Shown here: positions 9,587-19,336 of the stretch, piece by piece | Layout: each line of letters starts with the position of its first letter | Numbering within the stretch: position 1 is the stretch's first letter | Assembly: GCF_000243675.2 (NCBI RefSeq) | Contig: NZ_AHMM02000024.1 | Location: 124,001 to 188,000 of the forward strand | DNA: 64,000 nucleotides | Origin: Leptospira inadai serovar Lyme str. 10 | GTDB taxonomy: Bacteria > Spirochaetota > Leptospiria > Leptospirales > Leptospiraceae | Direction: 5' to 3' | The notes under the pieces: generated by a model | What the model was told of the DNA's origin: nothing | The model's input: the letters and a program-made list of their open reading frames with translations, nothing else | Databases searched by the model: none | Translations under genes and position numbers: made by a program

Positions 9587-9761
9587 TTCGGCGTCTGTCG
9601 GTAGCCTCGGAACCAAGCCTAAATTTTGATTCGGAAATTCCATCAAATCAAAATCGGTATCCTGCGTTTGAGTAATTCGCGGGGTATCCCTTGGGCGGTA
9701 AACGGTTGCGGATACGAGGTAGTCAAAAAAAATGGGCGGGACTTTTCCTCTTTGAGAGAAT

Positions 9762-11204
9762 ATGAACCGTTTTCAGCGACCTACCCTTGCCATCATCCTC
9801 CTGTCCTTATTTTTTTCCTCCTTCACAGTCGACTCGACGCCAGTTAAAAACTTTTTGAATCCGGACGCTTCTAAGGAAAAGAAGGATCAGGAAGCTTCTA
9901 AAAATAAGTCCCCCTTGCCGAACCCGCGGACCGCAGACGGGGCAGCTTCGGAAAGTACGGTGAAGCCTGAAAAACCGAATCTTGAAGCAAAAACAACGGA
10001 CAAGAAAGGAGAATCGGATCTCCTAGACGAGGAAAAGCCTTCTTCTCCCGTAAAAAAGAAACGAAAAACGAAAAAACATTCTACCGGCCAAAATAACAAT
10101 AAAGAGACAAAAAAAGACCTGGGTTCGAAATCTCCCAGAACCTATGAGAATGCAGTTCCTGGCGTTTCGGGATTACCGCCAAAAGCCGATTACGATGCGA
10201 GTCGGGAAAATCCGAGCGGCTCCGGACATGGGAAGGGAATTCCTGTCCTCTGTTATCACCATTTGGTTGATAATGGAAATCCGATGGGCGGATATAATCT
10301 AGATCCTAGTTTATTAGAAGAGCAGTTCAAATATTTGAAGAATCTAGGGTACCAAACGGTGAGCCTGGATCAATTTTACGCATATATTCAAGGAAAGGCT
10401 GCCGCGGATTTCCCGAAAAAGCCGATTCTACTCACCTTCGATGACGGCTCACTCACGCATAAGACCGTTCTTGTCCCCTTATTAAAAAAGTACGGATTTA
10501 GAGCCTCGATATTCATCTATCCGACCGTAATTTCCAATCCAAAATATAAATTCTATTTGAGCTGGTCCGAACTAAAGGAAGCTTTAGATAGCGGGGTTTT
10601 GGATTTAGGTTCGCATACGGTATACCACCCGAAACTGCCTGCAATGAAACGGGCGGAAATTCTTAAACAGTTGAAGGATTCGAAATCCATATTGGAGTCA
10701 AAAACGGGAAGAACCGTTCAGGATCTTGCCTATCCATTCGGATTGTACGATGTACGAGTGATCGAAGAGGCGAAGGCTGCCGGTTACCGAATGGCCTTTA
10801 CCGTGAATCCGGGTAAAAACGTCGTGAATACGTACGCCTACACCATTCATCGTTCCCTAATTCCTTGGGGCCAATCTCAATCCAGATTTAACTCGATTTT
10901 GAGCGCGAGCCCCCCGGATAAAATCAAACTCGGTATTCTCGACGGCTCCTGGGTAAAACCCGGGGAAACGTTTAGCGTCACCGTCGATGGACTGGATCCA
11001 AATACCGTTAAAATGCAAATTCGCGGAAAAGATGCGATTCAATCCAGGAAATCCGGAAGGGAGTATTCGGTTAGAATCCCTGATTTTAAAACAAAGACGA
11101 GTTACCCTGCCTTCGTAATATCGGGAAAAACGAAGGACGGTCGAAAATCCGAGACTCAATTTCTCTTCGTAAATCGGAAGGAATTTTCGAAAGATCCTGA
11201 TTGA
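9762..11204 (+). CDS. Secreted polysaccharide deacetylase (NodB/PgaB-like)
   Basis: 480 residues. There is an N-terminal signal segment (hydrophobic at about 8-22) and then a lysine/serine/proline-rich linker at about 36-125 that is probably disordered. The NodB homology domain is at about 158-360: it opens with IPVLCYHHLVD, carries TFDDG with D227/D228, and has the metal histidines H285 and H289 in SHTVYHP. A short beta-rich C-terminal domain (about 390-475) resembles an Ig-like fold. It should remove N- or O-acetyl groups from a cell-envelope or matrix polysaccharide outside the cytoplasm. The ATG directly before the signal peptide fixes the start. There is no clear operon partner. Confidence 0.88.
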   Translation: MNRFQRPTLAIILLSLFFSSFTVDSTPVKNFLNPDASKEKKDQEASKNKSPLPNPRTADGAASESTVKPEKPNLEAKTTDKKGESDLLDEEKPSSPVKKKRKTKKHSTGQNNNKETKKDLGSKSPRTYENAVPGVSGLPPKADYDASRENPSGSGHGKGIPVLCYHHLVDNGNPMGGYNLDPSLLEEQFKYLKNLGYQTVSLDQFYAYIQGKAAADFPKKPILLTFDDGSLTHKTVLVPLLKKYGFRASIFIYPTVISNPKYKFYLSWSELKEALDSGVLDLGSHTVYHPKLPAMKRAEILKQLKDSKSILESKTGRTVQDLAYPFGLYDVRVIEEAKAAGYRMAFTVNPGKNVVNTYAYTIHRSLIPWGQSQSRFNSILSASPPDKIKLGILDGSWVKPGETFSVTVDGLDPNTVKMQIRGKDAIQSRKSGREYSVRIPDFKTKTSYPAFVISGKTKDGRKSETQFLFVNRKEFSKDPD

Positions 11205-11320
11205 CCGCAAAATTCGACGACTCGAGCCGGATTACGGTTCTATATTAGGAAAAAATTTCCGATTTCGTTAAAAACCAAACGAATTCGACCTCCGAAAATC
11301 TTTGACATTCTCCGCTTACG

Positions 11321-13132
11321 GTGAATCTTTTCCGCTATATGCGAGAACGCTTTAAACGATCAACGATACGAAGTAAAACGTTTGCCCTGATTTTACTGAT
11401 TCTCGCATCTTCCACTTTCTTCTTTGCAACCGAAAAAAAGGCGGAGTCGGGAAAGAGCCCGTCTGAAAATTCGGAACCGCTCAAGCTGGATACTCGCTCT
11501 CCCGAAGAAATTCCTCTGTCCAAAGAGGTTTTCTACATGAAGGACTCCAGCAAATCGCTTCCCGCCAATGAAATAACCGGCGGAGAATACGACTCCGCAT
11601 TTCGAAGAAATACCAATCGAATTCCGAATTTCGGCTATGATTCCAGTCCTTATTGGCTCCATTTTAAAATAGAAGTAGAGGAGCCTCTTTCGGAGGAACG
11701 ATTTTTAAAAATCGAATACCCCCATTTAGACAAAATCGACCTTTATTGGAAGGATACGCTCGGCAGAGAAGGCGAGTTTCACACGGGAGATTCGCTTCCC
11801 TTTAGAGAACGGCCGGTCAACGATCGGTTCTTCGTATTTCCGCTTCCGTTGGAAGATAAATCGATCGTGGAAGTTTATTTCAAAGTTCAATCGGAAGGTT
11901 CTTTAACGATTCCGGTATATTTGATTACTCGAACAAAATTGGAAGAATCCTCTAAAATATCCCTTTTGCTAAACGGAATCTTTTTCGGTGCATTGGGCGT
12001 GATGGTTTTTTATAACTTTTTCCTATTCTTAGGAATTCGGGAGAAGGCCTACTTATATTACAGTATCGTAGTTTTTACATTTACCTTATTTGCGGTTCTA
12101 GGGTCAGGATACGGATTCTGGTTATTACTACCGGATTCCCCCAAATTTTTAGCCTATTTATTCATAATCGTAGCCGCGACCGCGCTCATTTTTCTGGGTT
12201 TGTTTTCCGCAGAATATCTACAAACGAAGAACGCTCATCCAAGGTTGCATATCGCTCTACAAGTAATCATTGCGCTTTGGGTGGTTTATCTTCTCTCTGC
12301 GACGTTCGTACCTCTTCGAATTCTATTACCTATCAGCGCGATCCTACCGATTTTCGAGATTCTCTTATTGGTCGTGATTTCGATTTTAAGAGTTTTTCAA
12401 AACGATAGAAAGGCTAAAATTTTTCTGGCTGCCTGGGTATTGGGACTGATAGGGATAATCATATTTTCTTTAAATAGATTAGGAGTTTACGGTTCGGAGC
12501 CGATCGCAAGCGGGGCGCTAAAATTCGGATTATTGAGCAACGTCATACTACTTTCACTCGGATTAGTGGACCGCATCAACGCATTCCGTAAGGAAAAAGA
12601 GGAGTATAAGGAAAGAGCCGATCAGCTATTGGAACTTTCCCTTTTAGATCCTTTAACGGGTGTTGCTAACCGAAGATTCTTCGACCAAGAATTGGATCGG
12701 GAGTGGAATCGTTCCGTTCGAACCGAGCGTCCTTTGTCCCTTCTCATGATCGATGTGGATTATTTTAAGGCCTTTAACGATACGTACGGTCATTTAAAAG
12801 GCGATGAAGTTTTGGAACGGGTTGCGCAATCATTAAAAGAATGTTTAAATCGATCGTCCGACATGATTTCGCGTTACGGAGGAGAAGAATTCGGGGTTAT
12901 TCTTCCCGATACTCCCGTCGAAGGAGCGATCGTAGTCGCGCTGAACATGTTGCAAACGGTGGAAGACATGAATATTCTGCATGAAAAAAGTCCTTTCTCC
13001 CGTGTGACGGTTTCGATCGGAGTATCGAGTAATCTGGATAGGGAAATACATTCTCCGGAAGAACTTCTAGGAATTGCGGATAAGAATTTATATGACGCGA
13101 AATCTTTCGGTCGAAACCATATTCGTCATTAA
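11321..13132 (+). CDS. Diguanylate cyclase with 7TMR-DISM sensor
   Basis: 603 residues. After an N-terminal hydrophobic segment comes a periplasmic 7TMR-DISM-type ligand domain (about 55-205), seven hydrophobic helices (about 210-420), a short coiled coil and a GGDEF domain. The active motif is GGEEF at about 520-524, which is catalytically competent. An RSSD motif lies exactly five residues before it and matches the RxxD product-inhibition site. The protein should make cyclic di-GMP in response to an extracellular, possibly carbohydrate, signal and be feedback-inhibited. The start is the ATG of MNLFRYM; a second in-frame ATG at 11339 is possible. Confidence 0.93.
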   Translation: MNLFRYMRERFKRSTIRSKTFALILLILASSTFFFATEKKAESGKSPSENSEPLKLDTRSPEEIPLSKEVFYMKDSSKSLPANEITGGEYDSAFRRNTNRIPNFGYDSSPYWLHFKIEVEEPLSEERFLKIEYPHLDKIDLYWKDTLGREGEFHTGDSLPFRERPVNDRFFVFPLPLEDKSIVEVYFKVQSEGSLTIPVYLITRTKLEESSKISLLLNGIFFGALGVMVFYNFFLFLGIREKAYLYYSIVVFTFTLFAVLGSGYGFWLLLPDSPKFLAYLFIIVAATALIFLGLFSAEYLQTKNAHPRLHIALQVIIALWVVYLLSATFVPLRILLPISAILPIFEILLLVVISILRVFQNDRKAKIFLAAWVLGLIGIIIFSLNRLGVYGSEPIASGALKFGLLSNVILLSLGLVDRINAFRKEKEEYKERADQLLELSLLDPLTGVANRRFFDQELDREWNRSVRTERPLSLLMIDVDYFKAFNDTYGHLKGDEVLERVAQSLKECLNRSSDMISRYGGEEFGVILPDTPVEGAIVVALNMLQTVEDMNILHEKSPFSRVTVSIGVSSNLDREIHSPEELLGIADKNLYDAKSFGRNHIRH

Positions 13133-13164
13133 ACGAAAATAATTCGTCGATATTAGGATAAATA

Positions 13165-13192
13165 TTAAAAAAACTATAAAAAAGTTTTCAAA
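13165..13192 (+). terminator. Weak AT-rich hairpin after the diguanylate cyclase
   Basis: A short AAAACT/AGTTTT stem with an A-rich 5' side and T-rich 3' side, between the cyclase and the acyl-CoA ligase. It could work as a weak terminator in either direction. Confidence 0.4.
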
Positions 13193-13246
13193 TATCCAAA
13201 TTTTCCTGGACCCTCACTCTTCTCAAGGTTACAATCGGTTCCCGCT

Positions 13247-15181
13247 ATGGAACCCTCCAAACTGCCTTTTCTAAATTCACAGACCTTATATTATATGCTG
13301 AAGGTTTCCGCCGAAACTTTTAAGGACCATCCGGCTCAATTTTATAAACCCGATGGAAAGTCATATAGAGCGGTTTCCTACGGCGAATTGTACCAAATCG
13401 TACTACGAATCGGGCTCGGATTAACTTCGATCGGAGTCAATCGAAAGGAAAACGTGGCGTTGATCGCGGATTCCGGCCACCGTTGGCTTTGGGTCAGCAT
13501 GGGCATTACGAATATCGGATGTGTGGACGTTCCCAGAGGAACGGATTCTACTCCCGAAGATTTGATTTATATCCTAAACCATTCGGAAGCCCGCGTAGCT
13601 TTCGTTGAAAATTCGGTCGTGCTACGAAAAATAGCCTCGAATCCGGATTCGTTTCCCTACCTGAAAGTAGTCATTCTATTCGAACCTTCCTCTCATATAG
13701 GCCCGAACCTACCGTTCAAATTATTGCATCTAGACGACTTGATCTCGTTAGGCGATCGTTGGATTCAGGATAAGGGGGAAATGGAATTTCATAAGCGCGG
13801 AGAATCGGTTTCCGAAGACGAATTGGCCACGATCGTCTATACTTCCGGAACGACCGGAAGACCGAAAGGAGTGATGCTCTCTCATAAGAATATTCTTTTC
13901 AATGTGGATATGTCCCTTTCCATCGATGATATTCAGTTCAATGCGGATGATCGTACCATGGCTTATTTGCCTCCCTGGCATATCGCGGAAAGATTGATCG
14001 AAACCGGATGTATTCGAATCGGGGCCTCCGAGGCGTTTACCTCTATTTCTAGTCTTGCCCAGGATTTGCAGGAAATTCGCCCTACGTTTTTGCTATCCGT
14101 TCCCCGTGTGTGGGAAAGTTTTTATAATAAGATTCATGATAAGTCGAGAGAAGCGTCCCCGCTCGCTAGATTTCTATTTAAAATATTCCAAGGAGCCGCT
14201 TTTACATTTCATAAATATAAAAGCCGCCTACAGGGCCTCGAATATATGTTGGAGAGAATTTCAATCTTTCGTGAATTCGCTCGAAGAGCTGTTGCGTTAC
14301 TCGTCGTTGCGTTCTTATTTCCCGCCAATCTACTTGCGATGGCTGCTTTTTCTAGGATTCGGAACGGATTAGGAGGAAGATTGAAATTCGCACTTTCCGG
14401 TGCCGGAGCCTTGCCGGAATACATCGATAGATTCTTCAATTCCATCGGAATTCCCATCTTGGAAGGTTATGGTATGACCGAATTAGGAGGAGTCTCGACA
14501 AGAAGAAGATTAAACTCCATTACTGTCGGAACGTTAGGCCGTTGCATTCCCGGAGTCGAGATCAAACTGATCGACGAACGAGGTAAGGAAATTCACGAGC
14601 CCGGCGTAAAGGGAATCGCATGGCATAAAGGCCCGCATGTCATGATGGGCTACTATAAGGATCCGGAGAAAACGGCGGAAATCATAGTGGATGGGTGGCT
14701 AAATTCGGGTGACTTATTGCTTTGGACGGTGCAAGGGGAACTGAAATATGCGGGTCGAGCCAAAGATACGATCGTTCTTTCGGGCGGGGAGAATTTAGAA
14801 CCTGAACCGATCGAATTTGCACTGACACAAAGCGAATTAATTCTGCAAGCGATGATCGTCGGCCATGATAAAAAGGCCCTGAGCGCCTTATTAGTACCGG
14901 ACTGGGAAGTCCTGGATAAGCAATTAAGAGAATGGAAATCCAGATTATTACAGGAAATTCGGGATCCGAATTCCGATCCGGACGTAAGAGAACTCTTTAA
15001 AAAAGAAATTAAGGATCTCGTTTCCTCTAAAAACGGATTCAAGAATTTCGAAAAAGTCTCCAATTTCTATCTCCTGCCGAAGAAATTCGAGCCGGGAGAT
15101 GAACTGACCATGACGATGAAAGTGCGAAGGAATGTCGTTACCGATAAATATAAAAACGCGATAGACGATTTGTATCAATAA
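13247..15181 (+). CDS. Long-chain fatty-acid-CoA ligase (AMP-forming)
   Basis: 644 residues, typical for the long-chain acyl-CoA synthetase branch. The P-loop-like AMP-binding motif IVYTSGTTGRPKGVM spans about 196-210. The EGYGMTE motif near 405 and the GRAKDTIVLSGGENLEPEP hinge region near 505 complete the family signature. It activates a fatty acid with ATP to an acyl-adenylate and then to acyl-CoA. A hydrophobic stretch after about 345 (RAVALLVVAFLFPANLL) suggests membrane association, as in other long-chain ligases. It probably feeds beta-oxidation, the main carbon route in Leptospira. Chain-length preference is not visible. Confidence 0.93.
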   Translation: MEPSKLPFLNSQTLYYMLKVSAETFKDHPAQFYKPDGKSYRAVSYGELYQIVLRIGLGLTSIGVNRKENVALIADSGHRWLWVSMGITNIGCVDVPRGTDSTPEDLIYILNHSEARVAFVENSVVLRKIASNPDSFPYLKVVILFEPSSHIGPNLPFKLLHLDDLISLGDRWIQDKGEMEFHKRGESVSEDELATIVYTSGTTGRPKGVMLSHKNILFNVDMSLSIDDIQFNADDRTMAYLPPWHIAERLIETGCIRIGASEAFTSISSLAQDLQEIRPTFLLSVPRVWESFYNKIHDKSREASPLARFLFKIFQGAAFTFHKYKSRLQGLEYMLERISIFREFARRAVALLVVAFLFPANLLAMAAFSRIRNGLGGRLKFALSGAGALPEYIDRFFNSIGIPILEGYGMTELGGVSTRRRLNSITVGTLGRCIPGVEIKLIDERGKEIHEPGVKGIAWHKGPHVMMGYYKDPEKTAEIIVDGWLNSGDLLLWTVQGELKYAGRAKDTIVLSGGENLEPEPIEFALTQSELILQAMIVGHDKKALSALLVPDWEVLDKQLREWKSRLLQEIRDPNSDPDVRELFKKEIKDLVSSKNGFKNFEKVSNFYLLPKKFEPGDELTMTMKVRRNVVTDKYKNAIDDLYQ

Positions 15182-15247
15182 ATGTTTATTTCAAGAAAAC
15201 TGTAACCGATCGGATTTATTCCTCGAATTGGGGAAAAGGAGTTCTAA

Positions 15248-15640
15248 ATGTTGTCTCTTACTCAGCCCATTAAGAATCGAATTTCGACAATTCTATCTAT
15301 CTTATCCGCGATCATCTTCCTGCAGACGTTGTTCTTTAAATTTACCGGTGCGCAGGAATCCGTGGAAATTTTCTCTTCTTTAGGAGTGGAGCCTTGGGGA
15401 AGAATTTGGACCGGGACCTTCGAGTTTCTAATCGCAATTTTACTTTTGATTCCTCCGCTTCGATTCATCGGCGCCATGGGCGGTTTTTTTCTGATGGTAG
15501 GCGCCGTTTTTTCCCATTTGCTCTTTCTCGGCATCGTGATCCATGATGACGGCGGGCTTTTATTCGGTTTAGCGCTTTTTACCCTCGTATCCTGTGCGGT
15601 CATCTTAAGTATAGAATGGGATAATCGTCCCCCCTCCTGA
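15248..15640 (+). CDS. DoxX-like four-helix membrane protein
   Basis: 130 residues with four hydrophobic helices and the DoxX pattern FFKFTGAQESVEIFSSLG between helices 1 and 2. The helix 3/4 loop reads FSHLLFLGIVIHDDGG. An excellent ribosome site (AAAAGGAG) lies 7 bases before the ATG. DoxX-family proteins are inner-membrane proteins linked to redox or thiol homeostasis, but the function of this one is unknown. It follows the acyl-CoA ligase by 66 bases and may be co-transcribed. Confidence 0.82.
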   Translation: MLSLTQPIKNRISTILSILSAIIFLQTLFFKFTGAQESVEIFSSLGVEPWGRIWTGTFEFLIAILLLIPPLRFIGAMGGFFLMVGAVFSHLLFLGIVIHDDGGLLFGLALFTLVSCAVILSIEWDNRPPS

Positions 15641-15794
15641 TTTTTCGGAATTCCGTGGGGGAATAAATTCCATTTCTATTTCGGATCGTAACGCATTTTT
15701 ATTCTAAAATAGACGGAAAGGGCGGATAATCGGAATCGATTCCGTTGACATTTCTCCAGCATGCGGTCTTATGGGATAAGGCGACTTTGACCGA

Positions 15795-16592
15795 ATGAAA
15801 TTCCCCCGAGGAAAAACCTACGACGGATTTTTCGTCTCAGATATCCATTATCTCCTAAATAAAAAAATCAAGTCGCATAAACACAAAGAACTTTTCCAAC
15901 TCCTGGATCATCTCGATCGTAAGGAAATCAAGTTTCACAACGTGTACCTAGTCGGCGATATCATCGAGAGTTGGTTCTTTAGCGCCGACCGTAGATTAAG
16001 AAGGATTAAAGGTAAAAAGCGATTTAATAAACTCTTCGACCGCTTGGATCGACTCGCCAGCGGCAAAGGACGTAAATACTATATCGTCGGGAATCACGAT
16101 ACCACGTCCTATTTAATGCGTCTATCTCCGAATGTGGAAACATACTTACGCGAGAGGGATTGGATTATTTGTGAGAAGGCCGAGGATGAAACGCTGATCG
16201 CTATTCATGGACACCAAGGGCAATATAATAAGTTTACTTGGATAGGGTCCATATTCGTTCTACGATTATTGCATGTTTTCGCTTCCTTGTTTCCCGGTGT
16301 ATTCAAATTTTCGGAGACTTTCTATCATAAACACTTAAATCGACAGGATCCGACGACTACGGAGGAAACTTTGGCGTACTACCAACGGTTGGCTAAGTTC
16401 GCTCATCAGGGCAAGAAGGTGCTGATTTCCGGCCATACGCACGATTTCCTTTGTTTGCCCAAAATGAACATCATCAACACCGGAGATTGGGTTAAAAGTA
16501 ATACCTTCGTAATACAGGAATTCCGCAAGTTCATCGGAATTCGAATGACCGCCAGAAAAGAATTCAAGAAAGAATTCCGTCTAAAGGTTTGA
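15795..16592 (+). CDS. LpxH-like metallophosphoesterase (UDP-2,3-diacylglucosamine diphosphatase family)
   Basis: 265 residues. The calcineurin-like metal motifs are all present: SDIHYL (D16, H18), LVGDIIE (D55), GNHD (residues 99-102), IHGHQGQ, and GHTHDF near the C-terminus. The inserted helices and length match the UDP-2,3-diacylglucosamine hydrolase branch, which cleaves the pyrophosphate to give lipid X in lipid A synthesis. That would be a peripheral inner-membrane enzyme. A related phosphoesterase with another substrate cannot be excluded. A strong hairpin terminator follows. Confidence 0.84.
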   Translation: MKFPRGKTYDGFFVSDIHYLLNKKIKSHKHKELFQLLDHLDRKEIKFHNVYLVGDIIESWFFSADRRLRRIKGKKRFNKLFDRLDRLASGKGRKYYIVGNHDTTSYLMRLSPNVETYLRERDWIICEKAEDETLIAIHGHQGQYNKFTWIGSIFVLRLLHVFASLFPGVFKFSETFYHKHLNRQDPTTTEETLAYYQRLAKFAHQGKKVLISGHTHDFLCLPKMNIINTGDWVKSNTFVIQEFRKFIGIRMTARKEFKKEFRLKV

Positions 16593-16601
16593 CCGTCGAT
16601 C

Positions 16602-16634
16602 GAAAATACCGAAACGGGATTTCGGTATTTTCCT
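16602..16634 (+). terminator. Intrinsic terminator
   Basis: A perfect 13-bp stem (16602-16614 with 16620-16632) around a 5-base loop, with T-rich 3' and A-rich 5' arms. It can act in both directions and sits just after the LpxH-like gene. Confidence 0.87.
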
Positions 16635-16714
16635 ACTCCTGCAGCGATTTCCCCTTTGGCCCGGTCCGGAAAAACGAAATTGCAATTTCTTTCCTTTAGT
16701 GTATACTACCGTCC

Positions 16715-18283
16715 ATGTCTGAAGAACAGATCTTCGAGTATTTAAGAATCATAGACAATCATCCTTGGTTATTTTGGTCGGCAATCGTCGGAATTTTTTT
16801 AGTCACCGTTTTTATCCACGACCTGCTGCAAAGAAAGCACACAATCAAACATAACTTCCCCATCGTCGGCCATATTCGATACTTATTCGAAATGATCGGC
16901 CCCGAGTTACGACAATATTGGGTTGCAAACGATAAGGAGGAGATGCCCTTCAATCGTGCCGAACGATCCTGGGTGTACGCGACCGCAAAAAAGCAGAATA
17001 ATAATTTCGGTTTCGGAACAACGGAACTTTTATACGATGCCGGATATCCGATCATAAAGCATGCCGCATTTCCGTTTCCGGAAGGACAGGCTAAGTTCGT
17101 GGACGGAGATCCCTCGATGATTCCTTCCTTGAAAGTCATGGGGGAATTTCATCGTAGAAAGAAAATGTATCGTCCCCCGTCCGTTGTTAATATTTCCGCG
17201 ATGTCGTACGGATCGCTGGGGGAAAGGGCGGTCTCAGCCTTGAATCAAGGCGCGAAATTAGCCCGATGTTATCACAATACCGGCGAAGGCGGCCTGTCTC
17301 CGTTTCACACCTTCGGTGCCGACGTAATGTGGCAATTAGGGACCGGATATTTCGGCGCCCGAGACGAAAACGGTCGTTTTTCGATGGACAAGTTTTTGGA
17401 GCGTCTTGCGGGAAATCAGTACGTGAGAGCTATCGAAATCAAACTCTCTCAGGGAGCCAAACCGGGTAAGGGCGGTATATTACCCGGCGCTAAAGTCACT
17501 GCCGAAATAGCCAAAATTCGGGGTATACAACCCGGTCAGGATTGCGTTTCACCCAATGCTCATTCGGAATTTAAGAATGTGGAAGGCCTGATTAATTTCA
17601 TCGAAAGTATCGCCGAGCAGACAGGGCTTCCCGTCGGAATCAAAAGCGCGGTCGGTGAAACGCAATTTTGGAAAGAACTAGCTGCGCGGATGAAAGAGAC
17701 CGGGAAAGGACCGGACTTTATCACGATAGACGGTGGAGAAGGAGGAACGGGAGCCGCTCCTTTAACGTTTACGGATCATGTTTCCTTACCCTTCAAAGTC
17801 GGTTTCGCTCGAGTATACACGATCTTTCATGAGGAGAAACTAGCCGATAACATCGTGTGGATCGGCAGCGGTAAATTAGGTTTTCCTGATAGAACTATCG
17901 TAGCCTTTGCGATGGGCTGCGACTTGATCCATGTAGCTCGGGAAGCCATGATGTCGATCGGTTGCATCCAAGCTCAAAAATGTCATACCGGGCACTGCCC
18001 CACCGGCATTGCCACCCAAAGTAAATGGCTGCAAGCCGGGCTTGATGTCCCTATAAAGGCCGATCGAGCTGCGAACTACATAAAGGGATTTAGAAAGGAA
18101 TTACTCGCCGTCGCACACGCCTGCGGATACGAACACCCATTGCAATTTACCGGGCATGATATCGAAATCGGAGCCGGTCTAAATCGGTTCCGAACCTTAA
18201 CCGATGTCTTGGAATATGAACGCGAACCGGTTCGATTTACGACGATGATGGATTATACTAGCTTCATTCCGCAAAGTGCCTAA
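16715..18283 (+). CDS. FMN-binding glutamate-synthase-family protein, membrane-anchored
   Basis: 522 residues. An N-terminal transmembrane helix (about 18-38) precedes the FMN/glutamate-synthase central barrel. The 3Fe-4S ligands are visible as C-x5-C-x4-C in CIQAQKCHTGHCPTGIAT. Signature stretches include SMSYGSLGERAVSALNQGA-type sequence near 165 and IDGGEGGTGAAPL near 340. Without the glutaminase and GltD domains it is not a complete glutamate synthase. Members of this stand-alone family are presumed oxidoreductases of unknown substrate. The stop codon adjoins a shared terminator with the convergent GDPD gene. Confidence 0.88.
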   Translation: MSEEQIFEYLRIIDNHPWLFWSAIVGIFLVTVFIHDLLQRKHTIKHNFPIVGHIRYLFEMIGPELRQYWVANDKEEMPFNRAERSWVYATAKKQNNNFGFGTTELLYDAGYPIIKHAAFPFPEGQAKFVDGDPSMIPSLKVMGEFHRRKKMYRPPSVVNISAMSYGSLGERAVSALNQGAKLARCYHNTGEGGLSPFHTFGADVMWQLGTGYFGARDENGRFSMDKFLERLAGNQYVRAIEIKLSQGAKPGKGGILPGAKVTAEIAKIRGIQPGQDCVSPNAHSEFKNVEGLINFIESIAEQTGLPVGIKSAVGETQFWKELAARMKETGKGPDFITIDGGEGGTGAAPLTFTDHVSLPFKVGFARVYTIFHEEKLADNIVWIGSGKLGFPDRTIVAFAMGCDLIHVAREAMMSIGCIQAQKCHTGHCPTGIATQSKWLQAGLDVPIKADRAANYIKGFRKELLAVAHACGYEHPLQFTGHDIEIGAGLNRFRTLTDVLEYEREPVRFTTMMDYTSFIPQSA

Positions 18284-18321
18284 AAGAATTTATCGGGAAT
18301 CAATTATTCCCGAATTCTTTT
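18282..18321. terminator. Bidirectional terminator shared by convergent genes
   Basis: The outer 9-bp stem is 18282-18290 with 18313-18321, and the inner 7-bp stem flanks a 5-base loop, with a 3-base bulge on one side. The plus gene ends with its stop codon at 18281-18283, and the minus gene's stop codon is at 18300-18302. The hairpin therefore covers the end of the GDPD coding sequence. Confidence 0.8.
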
Positions 18322-19202
18322 AGGATTTGGGCGAGTAAATCCGGTTTATCGGTGATGATTCCGTCCACTCCCGCTTGAATGAGTTTTCTCATTTCTTTAG
18401 GGTCATTTACCGTCCAAGGATAGATCTTATATCCTAATTTATGATATTCTCTAACGTAATCCTCATCGACTAAAAGATGCTCAGGCGCTAGAATATCCGG
18501 AACGGCCTTTTTGTTCAAAAGAAGATTTTTTAACGCGACTTTTTTATAATACGCCAAGGTCGAATCTTTGAAAGTTCCGTAAATTTGCCCTCTCAAAATC
18601 TCGGGTTTTGTCTCCCTGATTCGCTCTAAGACCATCGGATTAAACGACGAAACGAAAACTCTCGCGGGAAATTTTTTTTTGGCCAGCAAATCTACGACTG
18701 CATCCGCCACTTTTTGCGCGGGTTCGCCGGATTCTTCGGATTTGATTTCGATATCTATAACCGCCTTCCCGCCGAATTCATTCAAAACCTCTTCCAGAGT
18801 CGGGATTTGTTCTCCTTTATATTCAGGCGAAAAATGACTTCCAGCGTCGAGACGCTTGATATCGGCAAGGCTTGAATCCTTAACTTTTCCTTTTCCATTC
18901 GTCACTCTGTCCAAGCTATAATCATGAATCACCACGAGCTCGCCGGTTTTACATAACATCGTATCTAGCTCGAAGCCGTGGCCGTATTTTGTGGCGAGTC
19001 GGAATCCGGCTAAGGTATTTTCCGGTGCCAAGGCTCTCGCCCCGCGATGTCCTATGACCATAAACTTTTCCGGAAACTGCTTTTGGACCTGTTCCTGTCT
19101 CGGAGAATGATGAACGCAAGAAGATCCTGAAACGATCGATAGAAAGAAAACGGATAAAAATAGTAAATTTTTTCCCCGTAGTTGGAACGTTGAAAACGAC
19201 AT
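18300..19202 (-). CDS. Glycerophosphodiester phosphodiesterase lipoprotein
   Basis: About 300 residues from the ATG at 19202, which has a good GAGGAAG ribosome site. A longer frame to 19265 lacks this. The N-terminus is a lipoprotein signal (LLFLSVFFLSIVSGSSC), so the mature protein is probably lipid-anchored. The GDPD barrel starts with VIGHRGARALAPENT, then FELDTMLCKTGELVVIHD with the catalytic metal residues, and ends with YPWTVNDP and GVDGIITDKPDL. It hydrolyses glycerophosphodiesters from lipid turnover to glycerol-3-phosphate plus alcohol. Confidence 0.91.
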   Translation of the reverse strand: MSFSTFQLRGKNLLFLSVFFLSIVSGSSCVHHSPRQEQVQKQFPEKFMVIGHRGARALAPENTLAGFRLATKYGHGFELDTMLCKTGELVVIHDYSLDRVTNGKGKVKDSSLADIKRLDAGSHFSPEYKGEQIPTLEEVLNEFGGKAVIDIEIKSEESGEPAQKVADAVVDLLAKKKFPARVFVSSFNPMVLERIRETKPEILRGQIYGTFKDSTLAYYKKVALKNLLLNKKAVPDILAPEHLLVDEDYVREYHKLGYKIYPWTVNDPKEMRKLIQAGVDGIITDKPDLLAQILKEFGNN

Positions 19203-19336
19203 CGAACTCTTCCTCACTCTAATACAATAATTACGAATGAGAACCTTTCTATCTTCGTTGGACACGATGGAAAGTAGTTTTCAGGAGAATCGCTTGCCTT
19301 TTTTTCAATTCGTAACAATCTGACGCGGTTCTAATT

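Noticed and set aside
16715..18283. Complete glutamate synthase (GltB)
   Set aside because: The glutaminase and C-terminal beta-helix domains are absent and there is no GltD-like gene next to it.
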